Positions 16,502 to 25,302 of a stretch of 64,000 nt of DNA are shown here, one piece after another. Origin of the DNA: Limnohabitans sp. Hippo3 (GTDB lineage: Bacteria; Pseudomonadota; Gammaproteobacteria; Burkholderiales; Burkholderiaceae_C); NCBI RefSeq assembly GCF_003063665.1, contig NZ_NESF01000001.1:868001-932000 (forward strand), written 5' to 3'. Position 1 is the stretch's first letter. Each line of letters starts with the position of its first letter. The notes below the pieces were generated by a model that was not told the DNA's origin, made no database searches, and worked only from the letters and a program-made list of their open reading frames with translations. The position numbers were made by a program, and so were the translations under genes.

Positions 16502-16945
16502 ATGAGAGTGCCCAGCCACAGCATCACCGTGCGCCTGCTGTACGTGAGCCGCGCCGTTGGTCCACAAACCACCACGATGACCACGAGCATCCTGGCGCAA
16601 GCGCAAGCCCACAACGCCGCGCAAGGCATCACAGGTGTGCTGTGCCAAGGGCAAGGCTTTTTCTTTCAGGTGATCGAAGGCGAGCGCAGCAAGGTCAACG
16701 CGCTGTACCGCCGCATCAGCGCCGACACCCGCCACCAGGATCTGGAGATCCTGCACTACGAAGAAATCCACGAACGCCGCTATGGCCAGTGGTCCATGGC
16801 GCTGGTGCACCTGTCGGTGGACGACCCCATGGTCCGACTGCACCACCCCGACTTTGACCCCTACTCGGCCACTGGCGCCCAGGTCATGCAGCAGGTGATG
16901 GATTTGCTGGAGGCCGGACAGCCCATTCAAATGCCGGTGACCTGA
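16502..16945 (+). CDS. BLUF-domain blue-light photoreceptor
   Basis: 147-residue stand-alone BLUF (sensor of blue light using FAD) protein. The flavin-switch residues are present: Tyr14 (LLYVSRA), Asn38 (AHNAAQGITGVLC), Gln56 (FFFQVIEGE), and Trp97/Met99 (YGQWSMAL); 'DTRHQDLEIL' is also typical. The short C-terminal tail has no recognisable output domain, so it should act through a partner, as other short BLUF proteins do. It starts 10 bases after crtB and is the last gene of the bch-puh-crt run, suggesting co-expression with the photosynthesis genes. Partner and output are unknown; an AppA-like link to PpsR is speculation. Confidence 0.9.
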   Translation: MRVPSHSITVRLLYVSRAVGPQTTTMTTSILAQAQAHNAAQGITGVLCQGQGFFFQVIEGERSKVNALYRRISADTRHQDLEILHYEEIHERRYGQWSMALVHLSVDDPMVRLHHPDFDPYSATGAQVMQQVMDLLEAGQPIQMPVT

Positions 16946-17204
16946 GCCTCAGGCCCCGCAGCGATCAGACCCCGACCGCCCATGACCCCTCCGCGCAGGA
17001 GATGCAGCGGTCATGCTGGGGCACATGGCCGAGAGTTCACCCCCCTGGACCCATGTCACCCCCTGTGCACCGGTGAACATAGGAGACGATCCATTAGGGT
17101 AAGTGGGTATAAGGAATTGGCCCAAGAATGTGATACTGAATGTCAATTTGAATCATGCGCAGTTGCAGTTCAGATTCAGATTCGTTCAAACAGGAAAGCT
17201 TTCA
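16946..17204. other. Intergenic region between the photosynthesis operon and the ABC transporter
   Basis: No convincing gene. The right half is clearly more AT-rich than its surroundings and probably carries the transporter promoter. A small tandem stretch CAGTT-G-CAGTT-CAGATT-CAGATT lies at 17160-17182. A purine-rich ribosome site (AGGAAAG) precedes the ATG at 17205. No clear terminator for the upstream operon was seen. Confidence 0.5.
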
Positions 17205-18278
17205 ATGGCCAGTGTATCGATCCGATCTGTCAAAAAGAATTTTGGGGATGTTCCGATTCTGCATGGTGTGGACATTGAAATCCAAGACGGTTCTTTCACC
17301 GTGCTTGTCGGTCCGTCAGGTTGCGGCAAGTCCACGTTATTGCGCATGATTGCTGGCCTCGAAGAAACCAGCGGTGGCGAAATCCACATCGGCGCACGTC
17401 AAGTCAACGACCTCCCCCCCAAAGAGCGGGACATCGCCATGGTTTTCCAAAACTATGCGCTCTACCCGCACATGACGGTTGGCCAGAACATGGCCTTCTC
17501 GCTCACCCTGGCCAAAAAACCCCAAGATGAAATCGATGCCAAAGTGGCCCGTGCAGCTGACATTTTGGCGCTCGGCTCTTTGCTCGACCGCTACCCCAGG
17601 CAACTGTCCGGCGGCCAACGCCAGCGGGTGGCCATGGGCCGTGCCATCGTTCGCGACCCGCAAGTCTTTTTATTCGACGAACCGCTTTCGAACCTGGACG
17701 CCAAGCTGCGCGTGGCCATGCGAAGCGAGATCAAAGAGCTGCACCAACGCCTGAAAACCACCTCCATTTACGTCACGCACGACCAAATTGAAGCCATGAC
17801 CATGGGCGATCAAATTGTGGTCATGCGCGACGGCCGCATCGAGCAAACCGGCTCTCCGCTGGATCTGTACGACATGCCGGCCAATCAGTTTGTTGCAGGC
17901 TTCATTGGCTCTCCGGCCATGAATTTTTTGCCCGGCAAACTGGTGGTGGACGGCCAACAGTGCCAAGTCGAATTGCAGGACGGTCTGCGGCTGCCCCTGC
18001 CAAGACCTCTGGCAGGCCAAAACGGACAGCCCGTCATTTTTGGAACACGCCCCGAACACCTGACGCTGGTGGACAGCGGCGGCATCACGGCCCGGGTGGC
18101 TGTTCTGGAACCCACGGGGATGGACACCTTTGTCGCTTGCCGACACGAAGGCGTTGAATTTTCTGCGGTTTTCCGCGAACGACACGAATTTGCCTTGGGC
18201 AGCACCATCCACCTCCAGCCCGACATGTCACGGGCTCACGTCTTCGACGCAGCGACCGGCAATAGGCTTGCTGCCTGA
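17205..18278 (+). CDS. Sugar/polyol-type ABC transporter ATP-binding protein (UgpC/MsmK family)
   Basis: 357 residues. Walker A 'GPSGCGKST' at residues 36-44, signature 'LSGGQRQRVAMGRA', Walker B 'FLFDEPLSNLDAK', H-loop 'VTHDQIEAM', then a C-terminal TOBE-like regulatory domain ('GFIGSPAMNFLPG', 'FGTRPEHLTLV'). This is the form that energises carbohydrate importers. It heads a four-gene operon with a binding protein and two permeases. The frame runs open upstream, but the ATG at 17205 has a good ribosome site and gives the conserved N-terminus. The substrate cannot be read from the sequence. Confidence 0.93.
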   Translation: MASVSIRSVKKNFGDVPILHGVDIEIQDGSFTVLVGPSGCGKSTLLRMIAGLEETSGGEIHIGARQVNDLPPKERDIAMVFQNYALYPHMTVGQNMAFSLTLAKKPQDEIDAKVARAADILALGSLLDRYPRQLSGGQRQRVAMGRAIVRDPQVFLFDEPLSNLDAKLRVAMRSEIKELHQRLKTTSIYVTHDQIEAMTMGDQIVVMRDGRIEQTGSPLDLYDMPANQFVAGFIGSPAMNFLPGKLVVDGQQCQVELQDGLRLPLPRPLAGQNGQPVIFGTRPEHLTLVDSGGITARVAVLEPTGMDTFVACRHEGVEFSAVFRERHEFALGSTIHLQPDMSRAHVFDAATGNRLAA

Positions 18279-18336
18279 TCGCTGATTTCCCCATCCGTTT
18301 TCTCGCCGCCAACCCACTCAAAACAGGAGACATTTC

Positions 18337-19668
18337 ATGACCAAACTGAATCGACGTGACTTCCTCGAAAGCTCTGCCAGAGTTGCAGCCGCTTCCACCA
18401 CCTTCGGCTTGGGTGCCATGGCCTACGCCCCTGCGGTGCATGCGCAAAACCTCAGCTTCAAACCTGAAAAGGGCGCCAAACTTCGCGTGCTGCGCTGGAG
18501 CCGATTTGTGCAAGGTGACATCGATGCCTACATGGCCAACGTGAAAAAGTTCACTGAACTCACAGGCGTTGAAGTGCGGGTCGACAACGAAGGCTGGGAA
18601 GATGTGCGCCCCAAGGCCGCTGTTGCCGCCAACACGGGTGCGGGTCCTGACATCATTTTGTCGACCAACGACGATGCCAACCTGTATCCTGAAAAACTGC
18701 TGGACGTCACAGACCTGTGCGAGTACCTGGGCAAAAAATACGGCGGCTTCTTCCCCGCTTGCCATGCCTACCTGAAACCAGACGGTAAAAAATGGATTGG
18801 CGTGCCCCTGGGTGCGGCCGGCGCCATGCTGGTCTATCGCCAAAGTCAAGTCAAAGCAGCGGGCTTTGACACTTTCCCCAAAGACACCGACAACTTCCTC
18901 AAGTTGCTGAAAGCACTCAAGGAAAAAGGCACGCCTGCGGGCTTTGCACTGGGCAATGCCACGGGTGACGGCCTGTGGTGCAACTGGCTGGTGTGGGCGT
19001 TTGGTGGCAAATTGGTCGATGCCAACAACAGGGTCGTCATCGACAGCCCCGAGACCATCAAGGCGCTGGAGTACGCCAAAGAGATGTACGCTACCTTCAT
19101 TCCCGGCACCTTGTCCTGGCTCGACCCCAACAACAACAAGGCATTCCTGGATGGCCAGATCAGCCTGACCAACAACGGCATCTCCATCTACTACGCGACC
19201 AAAACATCGCCCGACGAAAAGGTGCGAGCGCTGAATGCCGACGTGCACCATGCCCCTTACCCCGTGGGCCCTGTGGGCACCCCCACAGAGTCACATTTGT
19301 TCTTCAATCAAATGGTGATGAAGTACACCAAATTCCCGAACGCAGCCAAGGAATTCCTGCGCTTCATGATGGAAAAGGAGCAGTTCGATCCTTGGCTCAC
19401 AGCGGCAGGTGGCTACATCGCACCCCCACTGGACTTCTACACCAAGTCGGCCATCTGGACCTCCGACCCCAAGCACACCGCCTACCGCGACCCCGTGAAA
19501 AACATGCGCCCTGCGGGCTACGCAGGCAAGCTGGGCTACGCCTCGGCTGGTGCTGGTGCTGACTTCATCATCGTCAACATGGTCGCAGAAGCAGCCAGTG
19601 GCTCCAGGACGCCCAAAGAAGCCGCAGAGCGCGCCCAAAAACGTGCTGAGCGTTACTACAAGGTCTGA
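18337..19668 (+). CDS. Extracellular carbohydrate-type substrate-binding protein (family 1), Tat signal
   Basis: 443 residues. The N-terminus has a twin-arginine signal 'NRRDFLESSARVAAASTTFG' with likely cleavage after 'VHAQ' near residue 37. The mature protein looks like a family 1 solute-binding protein ('VDNEGWEDVRPKAAVAANTG', 'PKEAAERAQKRAERYYKV' at the end). AGGAG ribosome site at 18327. It delivers substrate to the permeases encoded directly downstream. Sugar, polyol or glycerol-phosphate are all possible. Confidence 0.9.
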   Translation: MTKLNRRDFLESSARVAAASTTFGLGAMAYAPAVHAQNLSFKPEKGAKLRVLRWSRFVQGDIDAYMANVKKFTELTGVEVRVDNEGWEDVRPKAAVAANTGAGPDIILSTNDDANLYPEKLLDVTDLCEYLGKKYGGFFPACHAYLKPDGKKWIGVPLGAAGAMLVYRQSQVKAAGFDTFPKDTDNFLKLLKALKEKGTPAGFALGNATGDGLWCNWLVWAFGGKLVDANNRVVIDSPETIKALEYAKEMYATFIPGTLSWLDPNNNKAFLDGQISLTNNGISIYYATKTSPDEKVRALNADVHHAPYPVGPVGTPTESHLFFNQMVMKYTKFPNAAKEFLRFMMEKEQFDPWLTAAGGYIAPPLDFYTKSAIWTSDPKHTAYRDPVKNMRPAGYAGKLGYASAGAGADFIIVNMVAEAASGSRTPKEAAERAQKRAERYYKV

Positions 19669-19693
19669 TCGTTTTCAAAACTGAAAAGAACCC

Positions 19694-20605
19694 ATGACAC
19701 CCTTGCTCGAGAGAATTCAAAACAGCCGCAATGTGCTGGGCTTGATCTTCATGATGCCTGCAGCACTCCTGTTGCTGCTGTTTTTGACATACCCTCTCGG
19801 CTTGGGTGTTTGGTTGGGTTTCACCGACACCAAAATTGGCCGTGGTGGTCAATGGATTGGTCTTGAAAACTACATCTTCTTGTTGTCGGACAGCGTCACC
19901 CAGTTGGCCTTGTTCAACACCATGTTCTACACCACCGTGGCCAGCGTGCTCAAGTTCTTCCTGGGGCTTTGGCTGGCTTTGTTGCTGAACAAAAACATTC
20001 GCTTCAAATCGTTCTTCCGGGCTGTCATTTTGCTGCCCTACATCGTCCCGACGGCCTTGTCGGCGATTGCTTTTTGGTGGATTTTCGATTCGCAGTTCTC
20101 GATCATCAGCTGGGTTCTGGTCAAGATGGGCTGGATCGACGCCTACATCGACTTCCTGGGCTCGCCCTGGAATGCGCGCCTTTCCACCCTGGCCGCCAAT
20201 GTCTGGCGCGGCGTGCCTTTTGTCGCCATCACGCTGCTGGCAGGTCTGCAAACCATCTCGCCGTCTTACTACGAGGCTTCGGCCATTGATGGCGCCACGC
20301 CCTGGCAGCAATTCTGGCATGTCACCTTGCCACTGCTGACCCCCATCATTGCAGTCACCATGACTTTCTCGGTGCTGTTCACCTTCACCGACTTCCAGCT
20401 GATTTATGTGCTCACACGGGGTGGTCCTCTCAATGCCACACACCTCATGGCCACCCTGTCGTTCCAGCGTGCCATACCCGGGGGCGCTCTGGGTGAAGGT
20501 GCGGCCATCGCCATCGCCATGGTGCCCTTCTTGCTCGCCGCCATTCTGTTCAGTTATTTCGGACTTCAACGCCGTACATGGCAACAAGGCGGTAGTGACA
20601 AATGA
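19694..20605 (+). CDS. Carbohydrate ABC transporter permease (MalF/UgpA type)
   Basis: 303-residue inner-membrane permease with about six helices. The cytoplasmic EAA loop that docks on the ATPase is 'YYEASAIDGATPWQQFWHVT' (about residues 194-213). Typical N-terminal helix 'GLIFMMPAALLLLLFLTYPL'. It starts 25 bases after the binding protein and overlaps the next permease by four bases (ATGA). Confidence 0.93.
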   Translation: MTPLLERIQNSRNVLGLIFMMPAALLLLLFLTYPLGLGVWLGFTDTKIGRGGQWIGLENYIFLLSDSVTQLALFNTMFYTTVASVLKFFLGLWLALLLNKNIRFKSFFRAVILLPYIVPTALSAIAFWWIFDSQFSIISWVLVKMGWIDAYIDFLGSPWNARLSTLAANVWRGVPFVAITLLAGLQTISPSYYEASAIDGATPWQQFWHVTLPLLTPIIAVTMTFSVLFTFTDFQLIYVLTRGGPLNATHLMATLSFQRAIPGGALGEGAAIAIAMVPFLLAAILFSYFGLQRRTWQQGGSDK

Positions 20606-21474
20606 GCAAAGACACACACGACAGCGTAGGCATGTCCTACCTGGACACCAACGCCACCAAGGTTTTCAAAACCTATCTGCCCCTGTTGGTGTTTCTTTTC
20701 GTTTTGCTCTTTCCGTTTTACTGGATGGGCATCACGGCTTTCAAACCCGACAACGAACTGCTGTCGCGTGACGGCAACCCTTTCTGGATCATCGCCCCCA
20801 CACTCGCACACATTGAAAAGCTGCTGTTTCGCACCGCTTACCCACAGTGGATGTGGAACACCGTGGTGGTCTCGGTGACGGCCACTTTCTTCTCCTTGTT
20901 TGCTTCGGTGCTGGCAGCCTACGCGATTGAGCGTTTGCGTTTCAAGGGTGCGAAACACACCGGATTGGCCATTTTCCTGGCCTACCTGGTGCCACCGTCC
21001 ATTTTGTTCATTCCTTTGGCATCGGTGGTGTTTGAGCTGGGCCTGTTTGACACACGCTTGGCGCTCATCCTGACCTACCCCACTTTTTTGATTCCTTTTT
21101 GCACCTGGCTGCTGATGGGTTACTTCCGTTCGATTCCTTTTGAACTGGAAGAGTGCGCCATGATTGACGGTGCCAACCGCTGGGAAATCCTGGTCAAAAT
21201 CATCCTGCCTTTGTCGGTTCCGGGTCTGATCTCGGCAGGCATCTTCGCATTCACCTTGTCATGGAACGAGTTCATCTACGCGCTCACCTTCGTATCGTCC
21301 AGTGAGGTGAAAACCGTGCCGGTGGGGGTGGTCACGGAACTGGTGGAAGGTGACGTTTACCACTGGGGTGCACTCATGGCTGGGGCGCTCTTTGGCTCTT
21401 TGCCCGTGGCCTTCATCTACTCTTTCTTTGTGGAGTATTACGTCTCCGGGATGACGGGATCCGTCAAAGAATAA
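20602..21474 (+). CDS. Carbohydrate ABC transporter permease (MalG/UgpE type)
   Basis: 290-residue second permease of the importer. The EAA loop is 'FELEECAMIDGANRWEILVK'; helices include 'LPLLVFLFVLLFPFYWMGIT' and 'GLAIFLAYLVPPSILFIPLA'. It ends the four-gene transporter operon. A possible imperfect stem-loop follows at about 21488-21515, without a clear T run. Confidence 0.93.
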   Translation: MSKDTHDSVGMSYLDTNATKVFKTYLPLLVFLFVLLFPFYWMGITAFKPDNELLSRDGNPFWIIAPTLAHIEKLLFRTAYPQWMWNTVVVSVTATFFSLFASVLAAYAIERLRFKGAKHTGLAIFLAYLVPPSILFIPLASVVFELGLFDTRLALILTYPTFLIPFCTWLLMGYFRSIPFELEECAMIDGANRWEILVKIILPLSVPGLISAGIFAFTLSWNEFIYALTFVSSSEVKTVPVGVVTELVEGDVYHWGALMAGALFGSLPVAFIYSFFVEYYVSGMTGSVKE

Positions 21475-21576
21475 TTTCACCCATGGCCTGGGTGGCTGGC
21501 ACAGCCCACCACCCACACAGGCACCGGCCATGCAGATGGCGCTGTCGCCTGTACACGCCTGTGTGGCTAGAGCCCT

Positions 21577-22218
21577 TCAGATCTGATCAATGGCTGTATG
21601 GACCGGCGGGGCTTCACCTGCTTTGTCCGACAGTGAAAATCGGTCTTCGGTACGGGTGTAGAAGCTCGCACCGAAGCGAGCGACCGGTTTGTAGTCGCGC
21701 AGGTTGACACGCCAGACTTCGGTGTCGATCAATCCCTCGCGGGCAGCCAACCATTGGATGCGGCCAATAAAGACATAACGGCTGGGGGTTTCCAGTTTTT
21801 CGTGCAGCACGCACTCAAAAGCGATCGGCGCTTCCTGGATGCGCGGTGGAGCCACCGTGTGCGAAGGCACAGGTGTCAAGCCCACGGCGGTCAGCTCGCT
21901 CACGTCAGAGGGCAGCGATTCGCCACAGTCGTGCATCTTTTGCGCCATGGGTTCATCGGACATGTGCACCACAAACTCGCCGCTGTGCAGGATGTTGGCG
22001 GCCGTGTCCTTGAGCCGGCCGTCTTGCAGGCGGTTGATGCTGATCATCAAAATGGGCGGATCTTCGCCGATCATGTTGAACATGGAAAACGGCGCGGCAT
22101 TGACCACCCCGTTGGCCCCGAGCGTGGTCACCAAGGCAATGGGTCGGGGCACGATCAGACTGGCCATGAGCTTGTAGCGCTGGTAGCTGTTGATCTGGTC
22201 AAAGTCGACTTCGGTCAT
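21577..22218 (-). CDS. Flavin reductase-like (FMN-binding split-barrel) domain protein
   Basis: 213 residues of the flavin reductase-like split-barrel family. Typical segments are 'LIVPRPIALVTTLGANGVVN', 'APFSMFNMIGEDPPILMISI' and 'NILHSGEFVVHMSDEPMAQK'. Members bind FMN and often reduce flavin for a partner oxygenase, or have unknown roles. It faces the ABC transporter convergently. No oxygenase gene is adjacent, so the partner is unknown. Confidence 0.85.
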   Translation of the reverse strand: MTEVDFDQINSYQRYKLMASLIVPRPIALVTTLGANGVVNAAPFSMFNMIGEDPPILMISINRLQDGRLKDTAANILHSGEFVVHMSDEPMAQKMHDCGESLPSDVSELTAVGLTPVPSHTVAPPRIQEAPIAFECVLHEKLETPSRYVFIGRIQWLAAREGLIDTEVWRVNLRDYKPVARFGASFYTRTEDRFSLSDKAGEAPPVHTAIDQI

Positions 22219-22328
22219 GAAGAAATTCCACAGGGTGGTTGATGAGGCACCAAAAACAAGGGCAGCTTGCAGTTTAGTGCGTGACGGAAGCTGCCGCCTG
22301 TTGATGGCGCGAAAGCCTTGGCTGGCGC

Positions 22329-23309
22329 TCAGGCGATCACTTCGACCTTGGCGCGCTTGGCCACCGCACTCCAGCTGCTGATTTGCGACTGGATGAGCTT
22401 GACGAAATCATCGCCCACCACAGGTGTTTTGCGCGGCAGGGTTTGCACTTCTTCTAGCCGCGCCATCACGTCAGGTTTGGCCAGGATCTCGGGGATCAGT
22501 GCGGTCAGGCGCTGGGCAATCGGCGCGGGCAGGTTCTTGGGCGCAGACAGACCGAGCCACTGCGAGCCGGTCAGCGAGCCATAGCCCAACTCGGCAAAAG
22601 TCGGGATGTTCGGGAAGGCTGCCATGCGCGTGGGCGTAGAGACCGCCAAAGCACGCAGCGAGCCAGCCTTGAGCTGGTTGACGTTGGTGGTGACCGGGTC
22701 AAACACACTGTCGATCTGACCACCCAGCAGGTCCTGCATGGCTGGAGCACTGCCTTGGTAAGGCACATGGTCGTGTTCGGTGGCTTGACCTTCGATTTTG
22801 AGCAGCTCACCATACAGGTGGTTGGCCGAGCCAATGCCCGAGGTGCCAAAGCGCACGGGCTTGGATTTGGCGGCGTTCACATACTGCGCCAGCGTTTGGT
22901 AAGGGGACTGGGCACGAACCAGCAGCAACATGGGCGCTTCAACCAACATGCCCAAGTGGGTGAAATCGTTGACGGGATCAAAGGGCATGGTACGCCGCGT
23001 GGCGGTGGCATAGATGTGCACCGAAGCATGGCTGACCAAGAGGTTGTAGCCATCGGCAGCCTGACGGGATGCGAATTCGGTGCCGATCAAACCGCCTGCA
23101 CCCGCACGGTTATCGACCACCACGGTTTGCGACAAGGCGCTCGACAGGTGCGGTGCCATCAGGCGTGCCACCGTGTCCACCAAGCCACCGGGCGGGTACT
23201 GACAAATCAAACGAATGGGGCCTTTGCTGGGCCAGGCAGAATACTGGGCGTGTACCCAAGGGGCAGCCAAAGTGGCGACACCCGCTGCCAATACATCACG
23301 ACGTTTCAT
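22329..23309 (-). CDS. Bug/TctC-family periplasmic substrate-binding protein
   Basis: 326 residues with a Tat-like signal 'MKRRDVLAAGVATLAAPWVH' cleaved near residue 22. Bug family features: 'PIRLICQYPPGGLVDTVARL', 'VVVDNRAGAGGLIGTEF' and 'IPTFAELGYGSLTGSQW'. These proteins bind carboxylates or amino acids and are very numerous in Burkholderiales. No TctA/TctB membrane genes are adjacent, so it is an orphan here. Start at 23309 has a GGAG site; the frame is open further upstream but loses the signal peptide. Confidence 0.9.
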   Translation of the reverse strand: MKRRDVLAAGVATLAAPWVHAQYSAWPSKGPIRLICQYPPGGLVDTVARLMAPHLSSALSQTVVVDNRAGAGGLIGTEFASRQAADGYNLLVSHASVHIYATATRRTMPFDPVNDFTHLGMLVEAPMLLLVRAQSPYQTLAQYVNAAKSKPVRFGTSGIGSANHLYGELLKIEGQATEHDHVPYQGSAPAMQDLLGGQIDSVFDPVTTNVNQLKAGSLRALAVSTPTRMAAFPNIPTFAELGYGSLTGSQWLGLSAPKNLPAPIAQRLTALIPEILAKPDVMARLEEVQTLPRKTPVVGDDFVKLIQSQISSWSAVAKRAKVEVIA

Positions 23310-23566
23310 GGAGACTCCTAGAGCAAGCAAGGTTGAAAAAATGGCTTGGCCATCAGCCAGCGCTGTCTCTATGCAGGAGGTGTGCCAACCCGGCACGATG
23401 GATGCTTTCAGGCGCAGGGCAAGCACCACATCCACAAACCTTGCACTGGCCTGGCCTCTGGGCCACACCAAAACAGGGCCTCTTGCACAAGGCCGCCCTG
23501 TTTTGAGTCAGGCACTTGCACTGGTTTGGGGCCGAAGTCGCATGCACGAAAAATGGAACTCGACTC
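23310..23566. other. Divergent intergenic region with a strong stem-loop
   Basis: Separates the minus-strand TctC gene from the plus-strand racemase-like gene. It should hold both promoters. The only clear structure is the stem-loop at 23470-23504, described separately. No credible short gene was found. Confidence 0.5.
23470..23504 (+). terminator. Terminator-like or attenuator stem-loop upstream of the racemase-like gene
   Basis: Arms AAAACAGGGC (23470-23479) and GCCCTGTTTT (23495-23504) pair perfectly over 10 bp and end in a T run on either strand. The inner part contains CTTG-CA-CAAG. It lies between two divergent genes, where no transcript from a neighbour needs ending, so it may attenuate the leader of the downstream gene or be a leftover of a lost gene. 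A very similar core (AACAGGGC/GCCCTGTT) terminates yjdM at 45001. Confidence 0.6.
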
Positions 23567-24325
23567 ATGGACACCACAACACCACGCCGCTATTTGCTGA
23601 TCAATCCGAACACCAACCCCTTGACCACCCAGCGCCTGCAAGATGTCTTGCAACCCCTGGTGCCACCAGGTGTACGGCTGGACGTGGCGACTGCCCGATT
23701 TGGCGCGCCCTACATCGCCTGCGAAGCCAGCCACGCGGTGGCGGCGCACGCCTGCCTCGACGCATGGGCGGCTCAGCGCAGCCTGCCTTCGCCTGCACTG
23801 CACGGTGTGTTGATTGGCTGTTTTGGCGACCCGGGTTTGTTCGCACTGCGCGAAGTCAGCGGCTGCCCGGTGACAGGGCTGGCCGAGGCCTCGTTCATTC
23901 AGGCGGCTGCGCATGGACCGTTTGCCATCGTGACCGGTGGCGAGCGCTGGAAGCCCATGCTGCAGCGCCTGGTCAACAGCTTGGGTTATGGCGCGCAGCT
24001 GCGCCACATCGAAACCGTGACCCCCACTGGGGCAGCGCTGCAGGCCGACCCGGAGATGGCCCTGCGCAGCTTGGGACAAGCCTGCGAGAACGCCGCCCGA
24101 GCGGGTGTGGCCTGCATCATCTTGGGCGGTGCCGGTCTGGCTGGTTACGCTCAGCGGCTGCAAAACCACTGCGCCCTGCCCTTGATCGACAGCGCACAAG
24201 CCGGCTGGGAAGTCTTGCTGCAGCAGCAAGCACCTGCCGCATCAACTGCGCGTGACGGTTTCTTTTCACCCTGGCATGGCATGCCCCATGCCTTCATGGG
24301 TTTGCCAACGCGAGTGGCTACATGA
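23567..24325 (+). CDS. Asp/Glu/hydantoin racemase-family protein
   Basis: 252 residues. The N-terminal 'YLLINPNTNPLTTQRLQDVL' is the hallmark of the hydantoin racemase branch of the Asp/Glu racemase superfamily. Candidate catalytic cysteines lie in 'LIGCFGDPGLFALRE' (first half) and 'GVACIILGGAGLAGYA' (second half). The substrate is not predictable. The ATG at 23567 was chosen because the conserved domain starts nine residues later. The TctC gene beside it could supply the substrate, but this is only context. Confidence 0.85.
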   Translation: MDTTTPRRYLLINPNTNPLTTQRLQDVLQPLVPPGVRLDVATARFGAPYIACEASHAVAAHACLDAWAAQRSLPSPALHGVLIGCFGDPGLFALREVSGCPVTGLAEASFIQAAAHGPFAIVTGGERWKPMLQRLVNSLGYGAQLRHIETVTPTGAALQADPEMALRSLGQACENAARAGVACIILGGAGLAGYAQRLQNHCALPLIDSAQAGWEVLLQQQAPAASTARDGFFSPWHGMPHAFMGLPTRVAT

Positions 24326-24333
24326 CCCCGGCT

Positions 24334-25227
24334 TCAAGCGATCAAACTGCCCTGCGCGGCCTTGAGCACCGCACGGCTCAGGCCATCGAGCAAGGCGGAT
24401 GCGGCGCGGGTTTCCTGCCAATACAAGGGCACATCGAGCGGTGTGCCCGGCACCAGTTCCAGCAAGGCACCACTTCGCAAGTGGGGGGCAATCAGCGTGA
24501 GGGGGTGCAAACCCCAGCCCATGCTGGCCAGTGAGGCCTGCACAAAAGCCTGGGTCGATGGCAAGGTGTGCCGGGGGAGCTCCACGTGCCGATGGCACAG
24601 ACGCCGCACCCAGCGGGCCTGCAGCTCGTCCTGTGTGTTGAACACCAGACTGGGCGCCTGGGCCAGGGTCCCGGCTGTCACGCCGGACGCCAAGTGGCGC
24701 TGTACAAAAGCGGGACTGGCCGCCGCCACATAGCGCATGGCCCCCAGGGCGCGGCTGTTGCAACCGGTGGCAGGGCGTGCCATGGCCGTCACAGCGGCCA
24801 GCACCGCGCCGCTGCGCAACCACTCGGTGGTGTGGTCCTCGTTGTCGACCGACACCGCCATCAAGACGGGTGCCCCGGCTGCAAAAGCGGTCAGGGCCGG
24901 GGCAAACCAGGTGGCCAGGCTGTCAGCGTTCACCGCGATGGGCAGCGTGACACGTGCCACGCCTTCCGGGGCCAGCCCCGGCAAACTGCCTTGCAATTCC
25001 TGCTCGAGCAGACGCACACGGTCCAAGTGCTGGCACAAGCGTCGACCGGTCTCGGTGGCCTGGCAGGGCTGGCCCCGCACCACCAGCGCGCAGCCCACCC
25101 GCTCTTCCAGCAAGCGAATGCGTTGCGACACGGCGGACGGCGTGACGTGCAAAGCGCGTGCTGCACGTTCAAAACTGCCCTCACGAACCACAGCCGCCAA
25201 GGCTGCCAAAGAGAAATAGTCGAGCAT
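24334..25227 (-). CDS. LysR-family transcriptional regulator, ArgP/IciA-like
   Basis: 297 residues. N-terminal winged helix 'AVVREGSFERAARALHVTPS' then 'AVSQRIRLLEERVGCALVV', with the effector domain following. Divergently transcribed from a LysE/ArgO exporter with a 75-base gap, the same arrangement as argP-type regulators that switch on basic amino acid export (LysG/LysE in Corynebacterium). By that analogy it probably senses lysine or arginine. A perfect inverted repeat at 25258-25272 is a candidate operator. Confidence 0.9.
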   Translation of the reverse strand: MLDYFSLAALAAVVREGSFERAARALHVTPSAVSQRIRLLEERVGCALVVRGQPCQATETGRRLCQHLDRVRLLEQELQGSLPGLAPEGVARVTLPIAVNADSLATWFAPALTAFAAGAPVLMAVSVDNEDHTTEWLRSGAVLAAVTAMARPATGCNSRALGAMRYVAAASPAFVQRHLASGVTAGTLAQAPSLVFNTQDELQARWVRRLCHRHVELPRHTLPSTQAFVQASLASMGWGLHPLTLIAPHLRSGALLELVPGTPLDVPLYWQETRAASALLDGLSRAVLKAAQGSLIA

Positions 25228-25257
25228 GAAATTAGTTTTTCTAAAGCTGATGAAGCA

Positions 25258-25272
25258 AAGACAGTTTGTCTT
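25258..25272. promoter_or_regulatory. Candidate LysR operator between lysR and lysE
   Basis: AAGACA-GTT-TGTCTT, a perfect 6-bp inverted repeat in the 75-base divergent gap. It sits 31 bases from the lysR start and 31 from the lysE start. LysR regulators bind such dyads; function is inferred from position only. Confidence 0.45.
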
Positions 25273-25302
25273 AATCTTGAAAGACTGACAAGCTCATGCC
25301 CC

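Noticed and set aside
17160-17182. Tandem CAGTT/CAGATT motif as regulator site
   Set aside because: Too short and irregular to support a claim; noted only as sequence content of the gap.
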